Assembly: GCA_964502145.1 (NCBI GenBank)
Contig: CAZCVI010000003.1
Coordinates: 124,001-188,000 of the forward strand
From: CAZCVI01 sp964502145
GTDB lineage: Bacteria > Acidobacteriota > Aminicenantia > UBA2199
DNA length: 64,000 nucleotides
Direction of reading: 5' to 3'
The position numbers and the translations under genes are program-made. The notes beneath the pieces were generated by a model. That model worked only from the letters and a program-made list of their open reading frames with translations. It did no database searches and was not told where the DNA came from. Below are positions 16,795-25,548 of the stretch, in pieces; within the stretch, counting starts at the first letter, position 1; every line of letters starts with the position of its first letter.

Positions 16795-17253
16795 ATGACA
16801 AATGACTTTGATCTGGATGCACCCGATATGGAGAATAAGACAGCGTTTAAAGAGGGTATTGGTACACGATTTCGGCAGATGAGGGAATATTCGGGCTTGT
16901 CTCAGAAAGAGACGGCCAAAATTTTCCAAATGAACCAATCCAACATTGCCCGCATCGAAAAAGGCATTGTTTTCCCCAATATGGCCATTTGCGAATACTT
17001 CCATTCCCATTTTAATATTGACATGAACTGGCTGATCACAGGTGCAGGAACAATGATCTGCGAAGAGGAAATTTTTGCAAAGGAACCGATTGACTACGGT
17101 GAATTCACCGATGAAATGAAGGACCTGCTCTTTCATCTGGACAATGTCCCCACCTCCAGGATCAATATCCTGAAATTTTTTATGGGTTATAAATTGGAAA
17201 ACAAAAAAAATATTATGAAATTCCTTAAAGACAATAATATCACCCGGGGGTGA
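16795..17253 (+). CDS. XRE-family transcriptional regulator 2
   Basis: 152 residues. The HTH is at about 20-75 (FRQMREYSGLSQKETAKIFQ, MNQSNIARIEKG). The linker MNWLITGAGTM matches the NWL.(G/E).G.MF linker of its paralogues, followed by a helical tail (EMKDLLFHLDNVPTSRINIL). The ATG at 16795 is used; a second ATG at 16831 is possible. It is followed after 4 nt by a 230-residue unknown on the same strand and faces the permease gene of cassette A. Confidence 0.87.
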   Translation: MTNDFDLDAPDMENKTAFKEGIGTRFRQMREYSGLSQKETAKIFQMNQSNIARIEKGIVFPNMAICEYFHSHFNIDMNWLITGAGTMICEEEIFAKEPIDYGEFTDEMKDLLFHLDNVPTSRINILKFFMGYKLENKKNIMKFLKDNNITRG

Positions 17254-17257
17254 CCTG

Positions 17258-17950
17258 ATGAATGAATCATATCGCCTCAAAATGATAGAGGACCTGCATG
17301 AATTGATCGAGATTCCCGAGGTTGACACCTACATCTTCCTCACTATCGAACAGGCCAAAATTAAATTTGCCGAAGAGATTCGCAACTATTATCACGTAAA
17401 AAATACATTCCAGCGGACGAAACGGGGTAACTTGATGCTCATTGAAGACAAAAACCCTTCCCAGCAGACCCAATCCTATTACTTTGAATTCAAACGCATC
17501 AAGCCAAAAGATTCCATGCTTAAATTTCAATGGCTCATTGCCACCATTAAACCCACACCCAAAGAAGATCCATGGCAAATCATCCCCGTGGAATTCATGA
17601 ACATGATGGATTTCCATGCCGTGGACCCGGATAAAATTGAGACGTTCAAAAACTTCAAATCCAGGTCATTAAAAAAATATTTCGATATCCGTTTCACCCG
17701 GTACAGCGACACGCATGTCATGGGCAGCATCCGCGAAAACTGCAAGGAAGTGGCGGATAACACGGATGAAAACGAACAGGAACAAGAAGCTTTTAAATTA
17801 AACCTGTCCAAAAAAAATACCAAGAGAGACTACATGGAATTATTCCGTTATATGGAAGAATACCCGGAAATAAGAGAAGACATCTTCAACCGTTTTGATA
17901 TGGTCCAAAAGCCCTATGTGGACAACACGAAAAAATCAAAATCCAGGTGA
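17258..17950 (+). CDS. Unknown soluble protein co-transcribed with XRE regulator 2
   Basis: 230 residues, charged, no signal peptide or TM segment. The start lies 4 nt after the XRE stop with GGGGGTGA as SD, so the pair is an operon. The middle is predicted alpha/beta (YYFEFKRIKPKDSMLKFQWL). The C-terminus is helical and Lys-rich. Unrecognised. It ends 18 bp before the convergent end of the permease gene. Cassette B has no counterpart, so it may be accessory. Confidence 0.72.
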   Translation: MNESYRLKMIEDLHELIEIPEVDTYIFLTIEQAKIKFAEEIRNYYHVKNTFQRTKRGNLMLIEDKNPSQQTQSYYFEFKRIKPKDSMLKFQWLIATIKPTPKEDPWQIIPVEFMNMMDFHAVDPDKIETFKNFKSRSLKKYFDIRFTRYSDTHVMGSIRENCKEVADNTDENEQEQEAFKLNLSKKNTKRDYMELFRYMEEYPEIREDIFNRFDMVQKPYVDNTKKSKSR

Positions 17951-17968
17951 CGGGCCGTGTTATTGTGT

Positions 17969-19978
17969 TTATTGCAGTACCGATGAGTTCATCGGATAGG
18001 GGCCAGTATCTTCTTTCAAGGAGCGGTAGGTTTTTAACTGATTATGCAAATTCGGGTCATCGAACAGAGAGGTGACACTATCCCCCACTTTTTTGGCAAC
18101 CAGGATATCGGTCGTAATATAAAGGATAGCGCTGTTGTTTTCCTTCAATTTGCGCAGGCACTCCATCAGTTTCATGATAAAATCGGCGGGCATGCCCCTG
18201 GCAAAATCGTCCAGCATGTATACTTTACTCTTCTTCCATTGCGCCACAGTCAGCAACAACGTGCCCTGGCTTACTTCATCCAGGTCCTTGAACAGCGTTT
18301 TTTCTAGATCGTCGATATTCAGTTGCACATAAAGCTCTGCTTTTTCTTTTTTGGACAGTTTCAATAAATCTTGGAATAAGGACAAGAGGTGCCCCGTCTT
18401 AATATTTTCGGGTATCTCTTCGGGATGACAGATATAGAGAAAATGGCCGTCCGGTCGATGGGTGACCTCCGCGATATTCACATCGTCCACCATCAGCTTC
18501 CCTTTAAACGTTCCTGCTTCGCCGTGGAAAACATTGAAGAATTGATTGTTGATACTTTTGGTCCCAGTAAGCACCACCTCGGCACGCCCCGTTTTTAAGG
18601 CCACATTTAATTTTTTAATTTCAGTCAAGCGGTGGTCCGGTACATAGAACAAGTAGTTTTTGAAGCGTATGTAGGAAGCAATACAGGCCAGCATTATATA
18701 AAAGAGAGTCACCGCCCCGCCCAGACCAAAATTCCCGGGTAAACCACTGCCCGCATAAAAGAGGTTTTCGTCCCCCTTGATGAAGGATTCCACATGCGAA
18801 TAATTGGCATAAAACTTCTTTTTAATATAATACCGTACAAACCCTTCCTTGAGCCGCAGAATATGCTGGTAAAACTTAAAATAATTCTCATAGCCGCGAC
18901 TGCTGACCTCATGGCTCACGGACAGATAAAACGTGGAGGGAAATAGCACAGAGAGATTGCGAAAGTAGTGATAGTTATCTGACATCTCTGTTTTCATCGT
19001 ATTTTCAAGTGCCTGGATTTTTTTGAATTCATTATTCCAAAAACTTTCGACCAGTGTTCTTTCCGATTTGACTTTCTCTTCCAGCCGCGTGTAGCGTTTA
19101 GCCTGATCCAGTGCCTTCTTTTCAAATTCCATTACCAGTTTTAATTTTTCAAACTCAATGTGATAGTTGGAAGTGATCTGGTCGGCCCGTTTGGCAACCA
19201 ACTGGTTCACGACACCGGGAATAAAAAAAACAAACGCGAACCAGATGACCAATACCAACACGATCCCGGTAAAATGGGAGCGAACAGTACCAGCCATCCC
19301 ACCCAACACAAAAAGAAACGCCACCAATAAAAAAAGCACCAGCCAATAATAGAGTAGATTGGTGAATTCAAGACCATTCAAGGGGATTCCTTCAACCAGC
19401 AGCAGCAGCAACGCCAGACCAAAAACCACGGTAAAAAATAGCATCAACAATAGAATACGGGACAATTGGATGAAAAAAAACACCTGCTTATAACTGGAAA
19501 ATCCAGACAGGAACTTCAAATACTCCTTATGGCGAAAGGCATCGTAACCAAAATATAACACCAACAACGTTCCAAAGAGGAGGATTATCCCGGAAAAATC
19601 CTTGTACCCCCCCGCTTTATCAGCGTATAAACTTTTGCCCTGCAATGAATAGTATATCCGCAATACATCAGAAGAATCAATATTAGCGATCAACTCGTCG
19701 ATCAAACCGGAATTGGTGAAAAATACACTCAATGGGGATGGGATGAACAACAACCGAAACCCATAAATACCGTACTGGGTATAATTGATATAGTGGGCTA
19801 CTTTTACCTTTTCAAATTCCTGAAAGCGTGCCTTGTTCTCAATAATGTCTTGATACTGGTTCACACCATCAAAAACCAGATAGAGGGACAGAATCAGGAA
19901 CAGCAGAAACACGATTAAATTCTTCCGGCAAAAAAAATGTTTACATTCATAAGCTAAAAAGGCCATAAAGCTTTTCAT
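17969..19978 (-). CDS. ABC-2-like permease fused to a degenerate ABC ATPase domain (cassette A)
   Basis: 669 residues. TM1 (about 20-40) is followed by a ~90-residue extracytoplasmic loop, then a cluster of five TM helices (about 125-260), a coiled-coil-rich extracytoplasmic region with SHEVSSRGYENYFKFY near 365, and a last TM near 425-445. This is the ABC-2 (DUF3526-like) layout. The C-terminal ~200 residues mimic an ABC ATPase in order: LTGTKSINNQFFNVF at the Walker A position, FKGKLMVDDVNIAEV, YICHPEEIP at the Q-loop, LDEVSQGTLLL at the signature, VYMLDDFARGMP at Walker B/D-loop, ILYITTDI at the H-loop. The GKS/T lysine and the H-loop His are missing, so ATP hydrolysis is unlikely. No intact ABC ATPase lies beside it. 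It pairs with the secreted protein upstream. Assignment of the tail as pseudo-ATPase is my reading. Confidence 0.78.
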   Translation of the reverse strand: MKSFMAFLAYECKHFFCRKNLIVFLLFLILSLYLVFDGVNQYQDIIENKARFQEFEKVKVAHYINYTQYGIYGFRLLFIPSPLSVFFTNSGLIDELIANIDSSDVLRIYYSLQGKSLYADKAGGYKDFSGIILLFGTLLVLYFGYDAFRHKEYLKFLSGFSSYKQVFFFIQLSRILLLMLFFTVVFGLALLLLLVEGIPLNGLEFTNLLYYWLVLFLLVAFLFVLGGMAGTVRSHFTGIVLVLVIWFAFVFFIPGVVNQLVAKRADQITSNYHIEFEKLKLVMEFEKKALDQAKRYTRLEEKVKSERTLVESFWNNEFKKIQALENTMKTEMSDNYHYFRNLSVLFPSTFYLSVSHEVSSRGYENYFKFYQHILRLKEGFVRYYIKKKFYANYSHVESFIKGDENLFYAGSGLPGNFGLGGAVTLFYIMLACIASYIRFKNYLFYVPDHRLTEIKKLNVALKTGRAEVVLTGTKSINNQFFNVFHGEAGTFKGKLMVDDVNIAEVTHRPDGHFLYICHPEEIPENIKTGHLLSLFQDLLKLSKKEKAELYVQLNIDDLEKTLFKDLDEVSQGTLLLTVAQWKKSKVYMLDDFARGMPADFIMKLMECLRKLKENNSAILYITTDILVAKKVGDSVTSLFDDPNLHNQLKTYRSLKEDTGPYPMNSSVLQ

Positions 19979-20028
19979 TTTGTTTCAATCACTCTGATTG
20001 TTGATTTCCTTCGCTATACTGTTATTTC

Positions 20029-20109
20029 CATAGTTATTTTCGCTATATTCATAGTTATAATCATAGTTATATTCATAGTTACAGTCATAGTTATATTCAT
20101 AGCTACTTA
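20029..20109. repeat. 12-bp tandem repeat CATAGTTATATT
   Basis: Six units (one separated by a 9-bp partial unit) of CATAGTTAtatt with slight variation lie between the secreted-protein gene and the permease gene. It lies in the ~205-bp untranslated gap of a presumed operon and could affect spacing or mRNA stability. Confidence 0.85.
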
Positions 20110-20183
20110 CAAATTTTCTTTTCCGATGTAAAAAACAACCTCACAGCAAAGCCTGCGGTAGACAATAGCGGGAACTTTCAGGT

Positions 20184-20867
20184 TTAGAGAGTTTTTAAAA
20201 TCTCGGAAAAAACACCGGCCATATATTGGCCAAAAAGCAGGGAGTCGGAGTAGTATTGATTCAAATCCCAGGCCAGTTGACCTTCAGGTAAACGACTATC
20301 ATCAAGCGCGTACTTGACACGGTACAGGCAATCCAAGATCCGGATGGTATCGGTGAGCATCTGACCGTAAGCGCCCCGAACATCTCCCCATTGCAGATAA
20401 CCCTGAACATTCCTGAAGATCGTTTTGTTCAATCTGAAATCGTTACAGTAAGAACTGTAATGAAATCGTTTTAGGGCAAAAATAACCTCCGGGTTATAAG
20501 GGGTGATATCAGCGAGGTTTTTCAGGTTGACATAAAAATTCTCGGCGGACTCCATGTGCAAAATAGCGCGGTCGATCGACTGGCTCATGCCGGTAAAATC
20601 ATAACCATGTAGCTCACCCATCTCAATTTGATTCATAAATACAAGGGCATTGGCATAGGAATTCAGAAAAGCGCCAGCACCCTCGATCAAATAATCACGC
20701 AATGATGACCCGCTAGCTATGACCTGATTCCCAACAAGCGGGGTACTGGAAAAGGCTCGGTTAGAATCATTCCCCTTCATCAACGCAAAATTACTCCCGT
20801 GAAACATGGCAATCAAACACATCCCAAGAAATAAAACAACCCATTTCCGTTTGTTTTCATAATTCAT
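20184..20867 (-). CDS. Secreted helical protein of the permease cassette (copy A)
   Basis: 227 residues with AGGAG before the ATG. It has an N-terminal signal peptide (KRKWVVLFLGMCLIAMFHG), no lipobox, and a mature all-alpha domain. A conserved block matches its paralogue at 60.4 kb: TPYN..VI..L..F.Y...DFRL, then a WDLNQYYSDSLLFGQYMAG C-terminus against WQLNEKFAESSLFGSYAAR. Function unknown. Constant pairing with the permease suggests a periplasmic partner, substrate-binding helper or regulator. It is encoded between XRE regulator 3 and the permease on the same strand. Confidence 0.78.
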   Translation of the reverse strand: MNYENKRKWVVLFLGMCLIAMFHGSNFALMKGNDSNRAFSSTPLVGNQVIASGSSLRDYLIEGAGAFLNSYANALVFMNQIEMGELHGYDFTGMSQSIDRAILHMESAENFYVNLKNLADITPYNPEVIFALKRFHYSSYCNDFRLNKTIFRNVQGYLQWGDVRGAYGQMLTDTIRILDCLYRVKYALDDSRLPEGQLAWDLNQYYSDSLLFGQYMAGVFSEILKTL

Positions 20868-21157
20868 TGTTTTTCTCCTCTTATTTTGGCTCTTTTTTTA
20901 TCCAGCGCTTGACGCTTCTTTATTTTTTTCCCAACTTTTTTATTATTCATTGATTTTTGAATCGCGTATCCATTCGTGGCCAACAACCTTGTAACTTTTC
21001 ACTATGCGTTTCACTATGCTTTTCACTCTTCACGATTTTCACTGTTCACCATGTCCCATGGTTGTGATTTATAATTAATCATCATATAGTATATTAGACA
21101 CTTTTTTTCAGTAGAAATCAAGCACAATGAGCACTTTTTTTTATAATTTATGATTAT

Positions 21158-21619
21158 TTATTTTTCTTCAGAGGAGTTTTCCTTTTTTTCTATTGGCATA
21201 TACTCCTCGATCACCTCCTTGGCCATTACCTTCAGCTCCACCAACTTGGCCAAGATGATTTGCTGAATAACCGGAACCCGCATTAAATCAATCAATTCCG
21301 CGTATTGTTGAAACATCACATCGGAACGGGGCACATGACACCCCAACATCGACACGGCGCTCGGGTCCATTTCCTCGTGGGTCATAAAGATATCCCCTCT
21401 TTCGTTCAACAACCAGTTGGCGTTCAGTCGGTACTGCCGATGAAAATAGTGCAAATACTTTATGTTAGGGAAAGTCTTGCCCACCTCAATATTGGTGATA
21501 GTGGATTGATACACCATCAATTCATCGGCCAACTGCGTCTGGGTTTTTCCTATGGCTTCGCGAAAACGTTTGAATCGACTGCCAACTTCTTTTTTTGTTG
21601 GAAATTCTATTTTGCCCAT
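21158..21619 (-). CDS. XRE-family transcriptional regulator 3
   Basis: 153 residues. The HTH is at about 10-65 (FKRFREAIGKTQTQLADELM, YQSTITNIEVGK). The linker ANWLLNERGDIFM belongs to the same family as the other three, followed by a tail QYAELIDLMRVPVIQQIILA and an acidic/Lys-rich end. It is first in the minus-strand order regulator, secreted protein, permease, and is probably the cassette's own regulator. The 290-bp gap to the next gene contains a possible operator area but no clear palindrome. Confidence 0.87.
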   Translation of the reverse strand: MGKIEFPTKKEVGSRFKRFREAIGKTQTQLADELMVYQSTITNIEVGKTFPNIKYLHYFHRQYRLNANWLLNERGDIFMTHEEMDPSAVSMLGCHVPRSDVMFQQYAELIDLMRVPVIQQIILAKLVELKVMAKEVIEEYMPIEKKENSSEEK

Positions 21620-21866
21620 TTTTCACTTTCGTTTTTGTGGACTTTTTCCGCTTCACCAAGATGCCTCGGTCTCTGGCGCGTGGTTCCAAGTGGGCTTGCA
21701 TAAAAAAGATTAATATAATTCATTTTCACCTCACGAGCATTAATATATATCATTTCCACTACAATTGCAAGTAGAAAATTTAAAAAAACGATCCATTTGG
21801 CGATTCGAATTTGGAATCACCTTCCCGGTTCTTAAAAAAAAGAATTTCCAGCAGCGCGTTTTTCAT

Positions 21867-21895
21867 TTGACTTTTGGATGATTTTGGGTTATAAA
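21867..21895 (+). promoter_or_regulatory. Promoter of etfBA
   Basis: TTGACT, 17-nt spacer, TATAAA, about 65 bp before the etfB start. The remainder of the 340-bp gap (21620-21866) is AT-rich with no other support. Confidence 0.6.
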
Positions 21896-21959
21896 TTTTT
21901 TTTAAAAAATTTTTTATTTTGATCCGTTTTAAAATTTTCAATTGGAGGTAGGCCTTAAG

Positions 21960-22730
21960 ATGAATATTTATGTGTGTATCAAGCAAGTACCCGATACTGA
22001 AGCCACGCTACAGGTAAAAGACGGGACAGCGATCAAGGAAGACAATATCAAATGGATTATCGGTCCATACGACGAATATGCATTGGAAGAAGCATTAAAA
22101 CTCAAAGAGAAAATTGCCGATGCTACAGTAACCGTATTAACACTCGGTCCGGCACGGGTGGAGAGTGTCTTGCGCGGTGGTTTAGCCATGGGCGCCCAGA
22201 ACGCCATCCATATCGAAACCAGCGCAACCATCGACCATAAGACAATTGCCAAAGCACTGGCTGCAGCTATCCGCCAAGACGAACACCACGGTGTAATCTT
22301 TATGGGAAAACAAGCCATTGACGACGATTCCTACCTGACCCATATCTACCTGGCCGAATACCTCGGTATTCCTGTAGCCACAAACGTGGTCGCCTTCTCT
22401 TACGAGAACGGTAGTGTCACCGTAGAAAGGGAAATCGATGAAGGCGCACGGGAACAAATCGCCATGCAAGTCCCCTGCATCGTGGGTGCGGCCAAAGGCT
22501 TAAATACTCCCCGCTATGCATCACTGATGGGCATCATGAAAGCAAAAAAAATCCCCATTAAAAAATTATCCCTGGCTGAGCTGGGCATCCTCGAAACAAA
22601 TGCCAAAATTCGCACGGAAAAATTATTCGCACCACCGGAAAAACCACAGGGAAAAATGATCACGGGTGAACCTGAAGACGCAGTTAAAGAACTGGTCAGA
22701 TTGCTCAGGGAAGAAGCAAAGGTTCTATAA
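21960..22730 (+). CDS. etfB: Electron transfer flavoprotein beta subunit
   Basis: 256 residues from the ATG at 21960 (a TTG 18 bases upstream lies within the GGAGG region and is rejected). MNIYVCIKQVPDTEATLQVK is the standard start, with WIIGPYDEYALEEALKLKE and VREIDEGAR-like signature (VEREIDEGAREQIAMQVP) binding AMP/FAD at the interface. It forms a heterodimer with EtfA, passing electrons from acyl-CoA or other dehydrogenases to a quinone or ferredoxin partner. No dehydrogenase gene is in the window. Confidence 0.95.
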   Translation: MNIYVCIKQVPDTEATLQVKDGTAIKEDNIKWIIGPYDEYALEEALKLKEKIADATVTVLTLGPARVESVLRGGLAMGAQNAIHIETSATIDHKTIAKALAAAIRQDEHHGVIFMGKQAIDDDSYLTHIYLAEYLGIPVATNVVAFSYENGSVTVEREIDEGAREQIAMQVPCIVGAAKGLNTPRYASLMGIMKAKKIPIKKLSLAELGILETNAKIRTEKLFAPPEKPQGKMITGEPEDAVKELVRLLREEAKVL

Positions 22731-22762
22731 GAATCTTTTTAGGACAAAATCAGGAGGACAAC

Positions 22763-23698
22763 ATGGCCAACATAGGCGTATATATAGAATTAAAAGAGGG
22801 TGGATTTAAAAAATCCAATAAAGAAGTCTTAAATCTTGCCAAAAAGAGCGGTAAAGAGGTTCATGCCGTGCTTTTTTCCAATGCACCCGAGTTATACACC
22901 CCGCACTTAAAAGGGATTGCCAAAGTTTTATGCGTGAAAGGCGCGGAAAATTATGACCCCGCGATTTACGCGGCGACTATTGCCAGTCTCATCACCGATT
23001 TTAATCTCTCCGATTTTACCGGTATCTGTTCAGCCCAGGGTAAAGACCTTTTCCCCAGGATAGCCGCCAAAATCGAGAACGCCAGCCTTTTAAATGATTG
23101 TACGGCTGTCGATCTGGAAAACAACCGTTTTACCAAGCCAGTTTACGCCGGTAAACTGTTATCTACCTTTACCATAAATGACACATACCGCATGTTCACC
23201 GTTAGACCCAACGTTTTTCCAGCCGCCGAGGCAGATGGTGCCGAACCTGAGCTGGTCCATATCGAACCCATTATCAATGAATCCAAGAGCAAAATTGTAA
23301 CCGTACTCAAACAGGCTTCCAAGCGTATTGATCTCACCGAGGCCGATGTGATCGTTTCCGGTGGCAGGGGCATGAAAAGCAAGGAAAACTTCGTGATCAT
23401 TGAAAAACTGGCCAATGTCCTCAATGCAGGCATGGGTGCTTCCAGGGCCGCAGTAGACGCCGAATACGCTTCTTCAGACATGCAGGTAGGACAAACCGGG
23501 AAGGTAGTCAACCCCAAACTCTATATCGCTTGCGGCATCTCTGGTGCTATCCAACACTTCGTGGGCATGAAGACCTCAAAAATTATCGTGGCCATCAATA
23601 AGGACCCCGAAGCTCCGATTTTCAAAAAAGCCGATTATGGACTCGTGGGGGATCTTTTTAAAATTGTTCCCCTTTTAACAGACGAATTGAGCAAATAA
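22763..23698 (+). CDS. etfA: Electron transfer flavoprotein alpha subunit
   Basis: 311 residues, AGGAGG before the ATG, 32 bp after etfB. The C-terminal FAD domain has VIVSGGRGMKSKENFVIIE, MGASRAAVDA, GQTGKVVNPKLYIACGISGA and VAINKDPEAPIFKKADYGLV, the complete ETF alpha signature. No extra ferredoxin domain is present, so this is the simple form rather than a bifurcating fused variant. Confidence 0.95.
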   Translation: MANIGVYIELKEGGFKKSNKEVLNLAKKSGKEVHAVLFSNAPELYTPHLKGIAKVLCVKGAENYDPAIYAATIASLITDFNLSDFTGICSAQGKDLFPRIAAKIENASLLNDCTAVDLENNRFTKPVYAGKLLSTFTINDTYRMFTVRPNVFPAAEADGAEPELVHIEPIINESKSKIVTVLKQASKRIDLTEADVIVSGGRGMKSKENFVIIEKLANVLNAGMGASRAAVDAEYASSDMQVGQTGKVVNPKLYIACGISGAIQHFVGMKTSKIIVAINKDPEAPIFKKADYGLVGDLFKIVPLLTDELSK

Positions 23699-23823
23699 TT
23701 CAGTAAATAATTGAGCAAATAGAGGAAAAGAAAATATTTTCTAAAAAAATATTGACTTTTCTTTTATAATATTTTAATCTATAGAATCTATCAGTAATGA
23801 AAATTAAATAAGGAGAAATACAA

Positions 23824-24174
23824 ATGAAATTCTTGATCGTCGATGACTCATCAACCATGAGAAGGATTATAAAGAATTCATTGAAGCGGATCGGTTTTGA
23901 AGACATACTGGAAGCTGAAAATGGAAAACAAGCGCTTGAGATATTTAATGACGTGGATATGATTTTAACCGATTGGAATATGCCGGAAATGGACGGGTTG
24001 GAATTCGTTAAACGGGTAAGGGCCACCAACAAACAAATTCCGATCCTAATGGTCACAACCAACGCCGCAAAAGACGACATCGTGGAAGCACTGAAAAATG
24101 GCGTAAACAACTACATCGTGAAGCCATTTACTCCCGAGACATTAAAAGAGAAAGTTGAATCGGTGTTGAAGTGA
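23824..24174 (+). CDS. cheY: CheY-like single-domain response regulator
   Basis: 116 residues, a receiver domain only. Acidic pair DD in LIVDDSS, phosphoacceptor Asp in LTDWNMPEMDG (near 51), switch Thr in VTTNA and Lys in VKPFTPE are all present. AAGGAG precedes the ATG. A TTGACT with AT-rich -10 candidates lies about 70 bp upstream. It would be phosphorylated by a CheA-type kinase not present here. The next gene encodes a CheZ-like partner, supporting a chemotaxis or motility function. Confidence 0.93.
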   Translation: MKFLIVDDSSTMRRIIKNSLKRIGFEDILEAENGKQALEIFNDVDMILTDWNMPEMDGLEFVKRVRATNKQIPILMVTTNAAKDDIVEALKNGVNNYIVKPFTPETLKEKVESVLK

Positions 24175-24198
24175 TACTCGCATCTAACAACTGAAAAA

Positions 24199-25080
24199 AT
24201 GGATCAGAAAGAAATAGATGCATTGATAAACCAGGGTAGTGTGGCAGAGTTTAATAAAAAGCAAGAAGATATCTTGCGGCATATGGTAGACAAGAGCCCG
24301 AGCCCGGTGGTGATGCCTACTTCTCCTGCACAAGAAACCATTACCCCAGATGCCGATCCAGATTCCCCCTCCCCTGGCGACCTTACCCCTGACCCGGATA
24401 AGGATTCGCCAGCCGGTAAAGAGGAAAAAAAGGGAAAAGTGATGGGGCAATTATCCCGTGTGACCGAGGAATCGGAAGCTGGGACCAACATGGTGATGGG
24501 CTTCATGGAAAACGTGTTGACAGTCGTTTCCAGACAACAAAGTTTCATCAAGGATATGACCGAAACATATGCGAAAAATCCCGGTGTCATTGATATTTAC
24601 GAAGCATTCAGTTATGTCAACGACAACCTGACGTCCATTGAAGAATTGATTTTTAGTGCCATGGATGCCTTCCAATTTCAGGATATCGGTAGACAGAAAT
24701 TGATGAAAGTCATGTACACCTTGGCCAAATTAAACGAATATCTCAATGAATTGCTGGGTGGCGATGCAGAACGTACCAAAGCGTTCGGCCACAGAATCGA
24801 GAAAAAAACACTGGAACAAGACAAGGATAAAGCTGAAGTGGAAAATATTATCGCGTCTTATCAACCCGACAAGCAGAAGAGTTCCGCTGCCCCCAGCCAT
24901 ACCGATTCTGCTTCTAATCCCGTCCCCACCCCCCATACAAATGCCGAAACACACACCTACGATAAAGGTGATGTAGACAGCATTGTATCTCAATTCAAAG
25001 AGCAAAAGGAGCAATCCACCACCGTCGAAAACAAGGATATCGACAGTATCATTGCAGAATTTCAAAAACAGAACAGATAA
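24199..25080 (+). CDS. CheZ-like protein with repeated CheY-binding-type motifs
   Basis: 293 residues. The centre (about 85-195) is a long helical region with SAMDAFQFQDIGRQKLMKVM, resembling the CheZ catalytic FQDLTGQ motif (Gln of FQ..GQ attacks CheY-P). The N-terminus MDQKEIDALINQG and three C-terminal stretches (AEVENIIASYQ, GDVDSIVSQFKE, KDIDSIIAEFQ) repeat a short (D/E)(I/V)(D/E)xI(I/V) pattern like the EIDALL peptide of FliM/FliN that binds CheY. Pro/Ser-rich linkers separate them. It starts 24 bp after cheY, so the two are co-expressed. CheZ assignment is from motif and context; overall length and N-terminus differ from enterobacterial CheZ. Confidence 0.7.
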   Translation: MDQKEIDALINQGSVAEFNKKQEDILRHMVDKSPSPVVMPTSPAQETITPDADPDSPSPGDLTPDPDKDSPAGKEEKKGKVMGQLSRVTEESEAGTNMVMGFMENVLTVVSRQQSFIKDMTETYAKNPGVIDIYEAFSYVNDNLTSIEELIFSAMDAFQFQDIGRQKLMKVMYTLAKLNEYLNELLGGDAERTKAFGHRIEKKTLEQDKDKAEVENIIASYQPDKQKSSAAPSHTDSASNPVPTPHTNAETHTYDKGDVDSIVSQFKEQKEQSTTVENKDIDSIIAEFQKQNR

Positions 25081-25164
25081 ACGTCATGCCACCAACAGCA
25101 ACTCTCTGGGCCACTCCCAATCGTTTGTTTGCGCGTGATAAATTCTTAGGAATAGAGGTGTTTA

Positions 25165-25443
25165 ATGGAATGGAAAGCCAGTCACATACTGGTCAAAGAT
25201 CGCGGTCTAGCCGATAGCATTTTAAAAAAAATAAAAAGCGGCGGAAATTTCAGTGTCCTGGCCAAGGAATTTTCTATTTGCGGCAGTAAATCCAGTGGTG
25301 GTGACCTCGGATGGTTCGGCCCCGGTAAAATGGTCCCAAAATTTGAAGAAGCTGTAAAAAAAATGAGACAGGGACAAATCAGCGGACTCGTATCCACCCA
25401 GTTCGGCTTCCACATCATAAAAAAAACCGGGGAACGGGAGTAA
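25165..25443 (+). CDS. Parvulin-type peptidyl-prolyl isomerase
   Basis: 92 residues, a single PpiC/rotamase domain: ASHILVKD, FSVLAKEFSICGSKSSGGDLGWF, MVPKFEEAVKKM and TQFGFHIIKK are all family landmarks. There is no signal peptide, so unlike PrsA/SurA it acts in the cytoplasm, like E. coli PpiC. It catalyses cis-trans isomerisation of X-Pro bonds. Confidence 0.92.
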   Translation: MEWKASHILVKDRGLADSILKKIKSGGNFSVLAKEFSICGSKSSGGDLGWFGPGKMVPKFEEAVKKMRQGQISGLVSTQFGFHIIKKTGERE

Positions 25444-25548
25444 ACCACAACCATCAATCCAATCGTTCCACAGCCCACAGCGCAAAGACTTCTGGGGCCT
25501 ATCCCAGCATACAGAAACATAGCAAAAAACAAAGCAAAAGGTGATTTC

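Noticed and set aside
16651..17328. 225-codon minus-strand frame
   Set aside because: Antisense to XRE regulator 2, which has clear HTH motifs.
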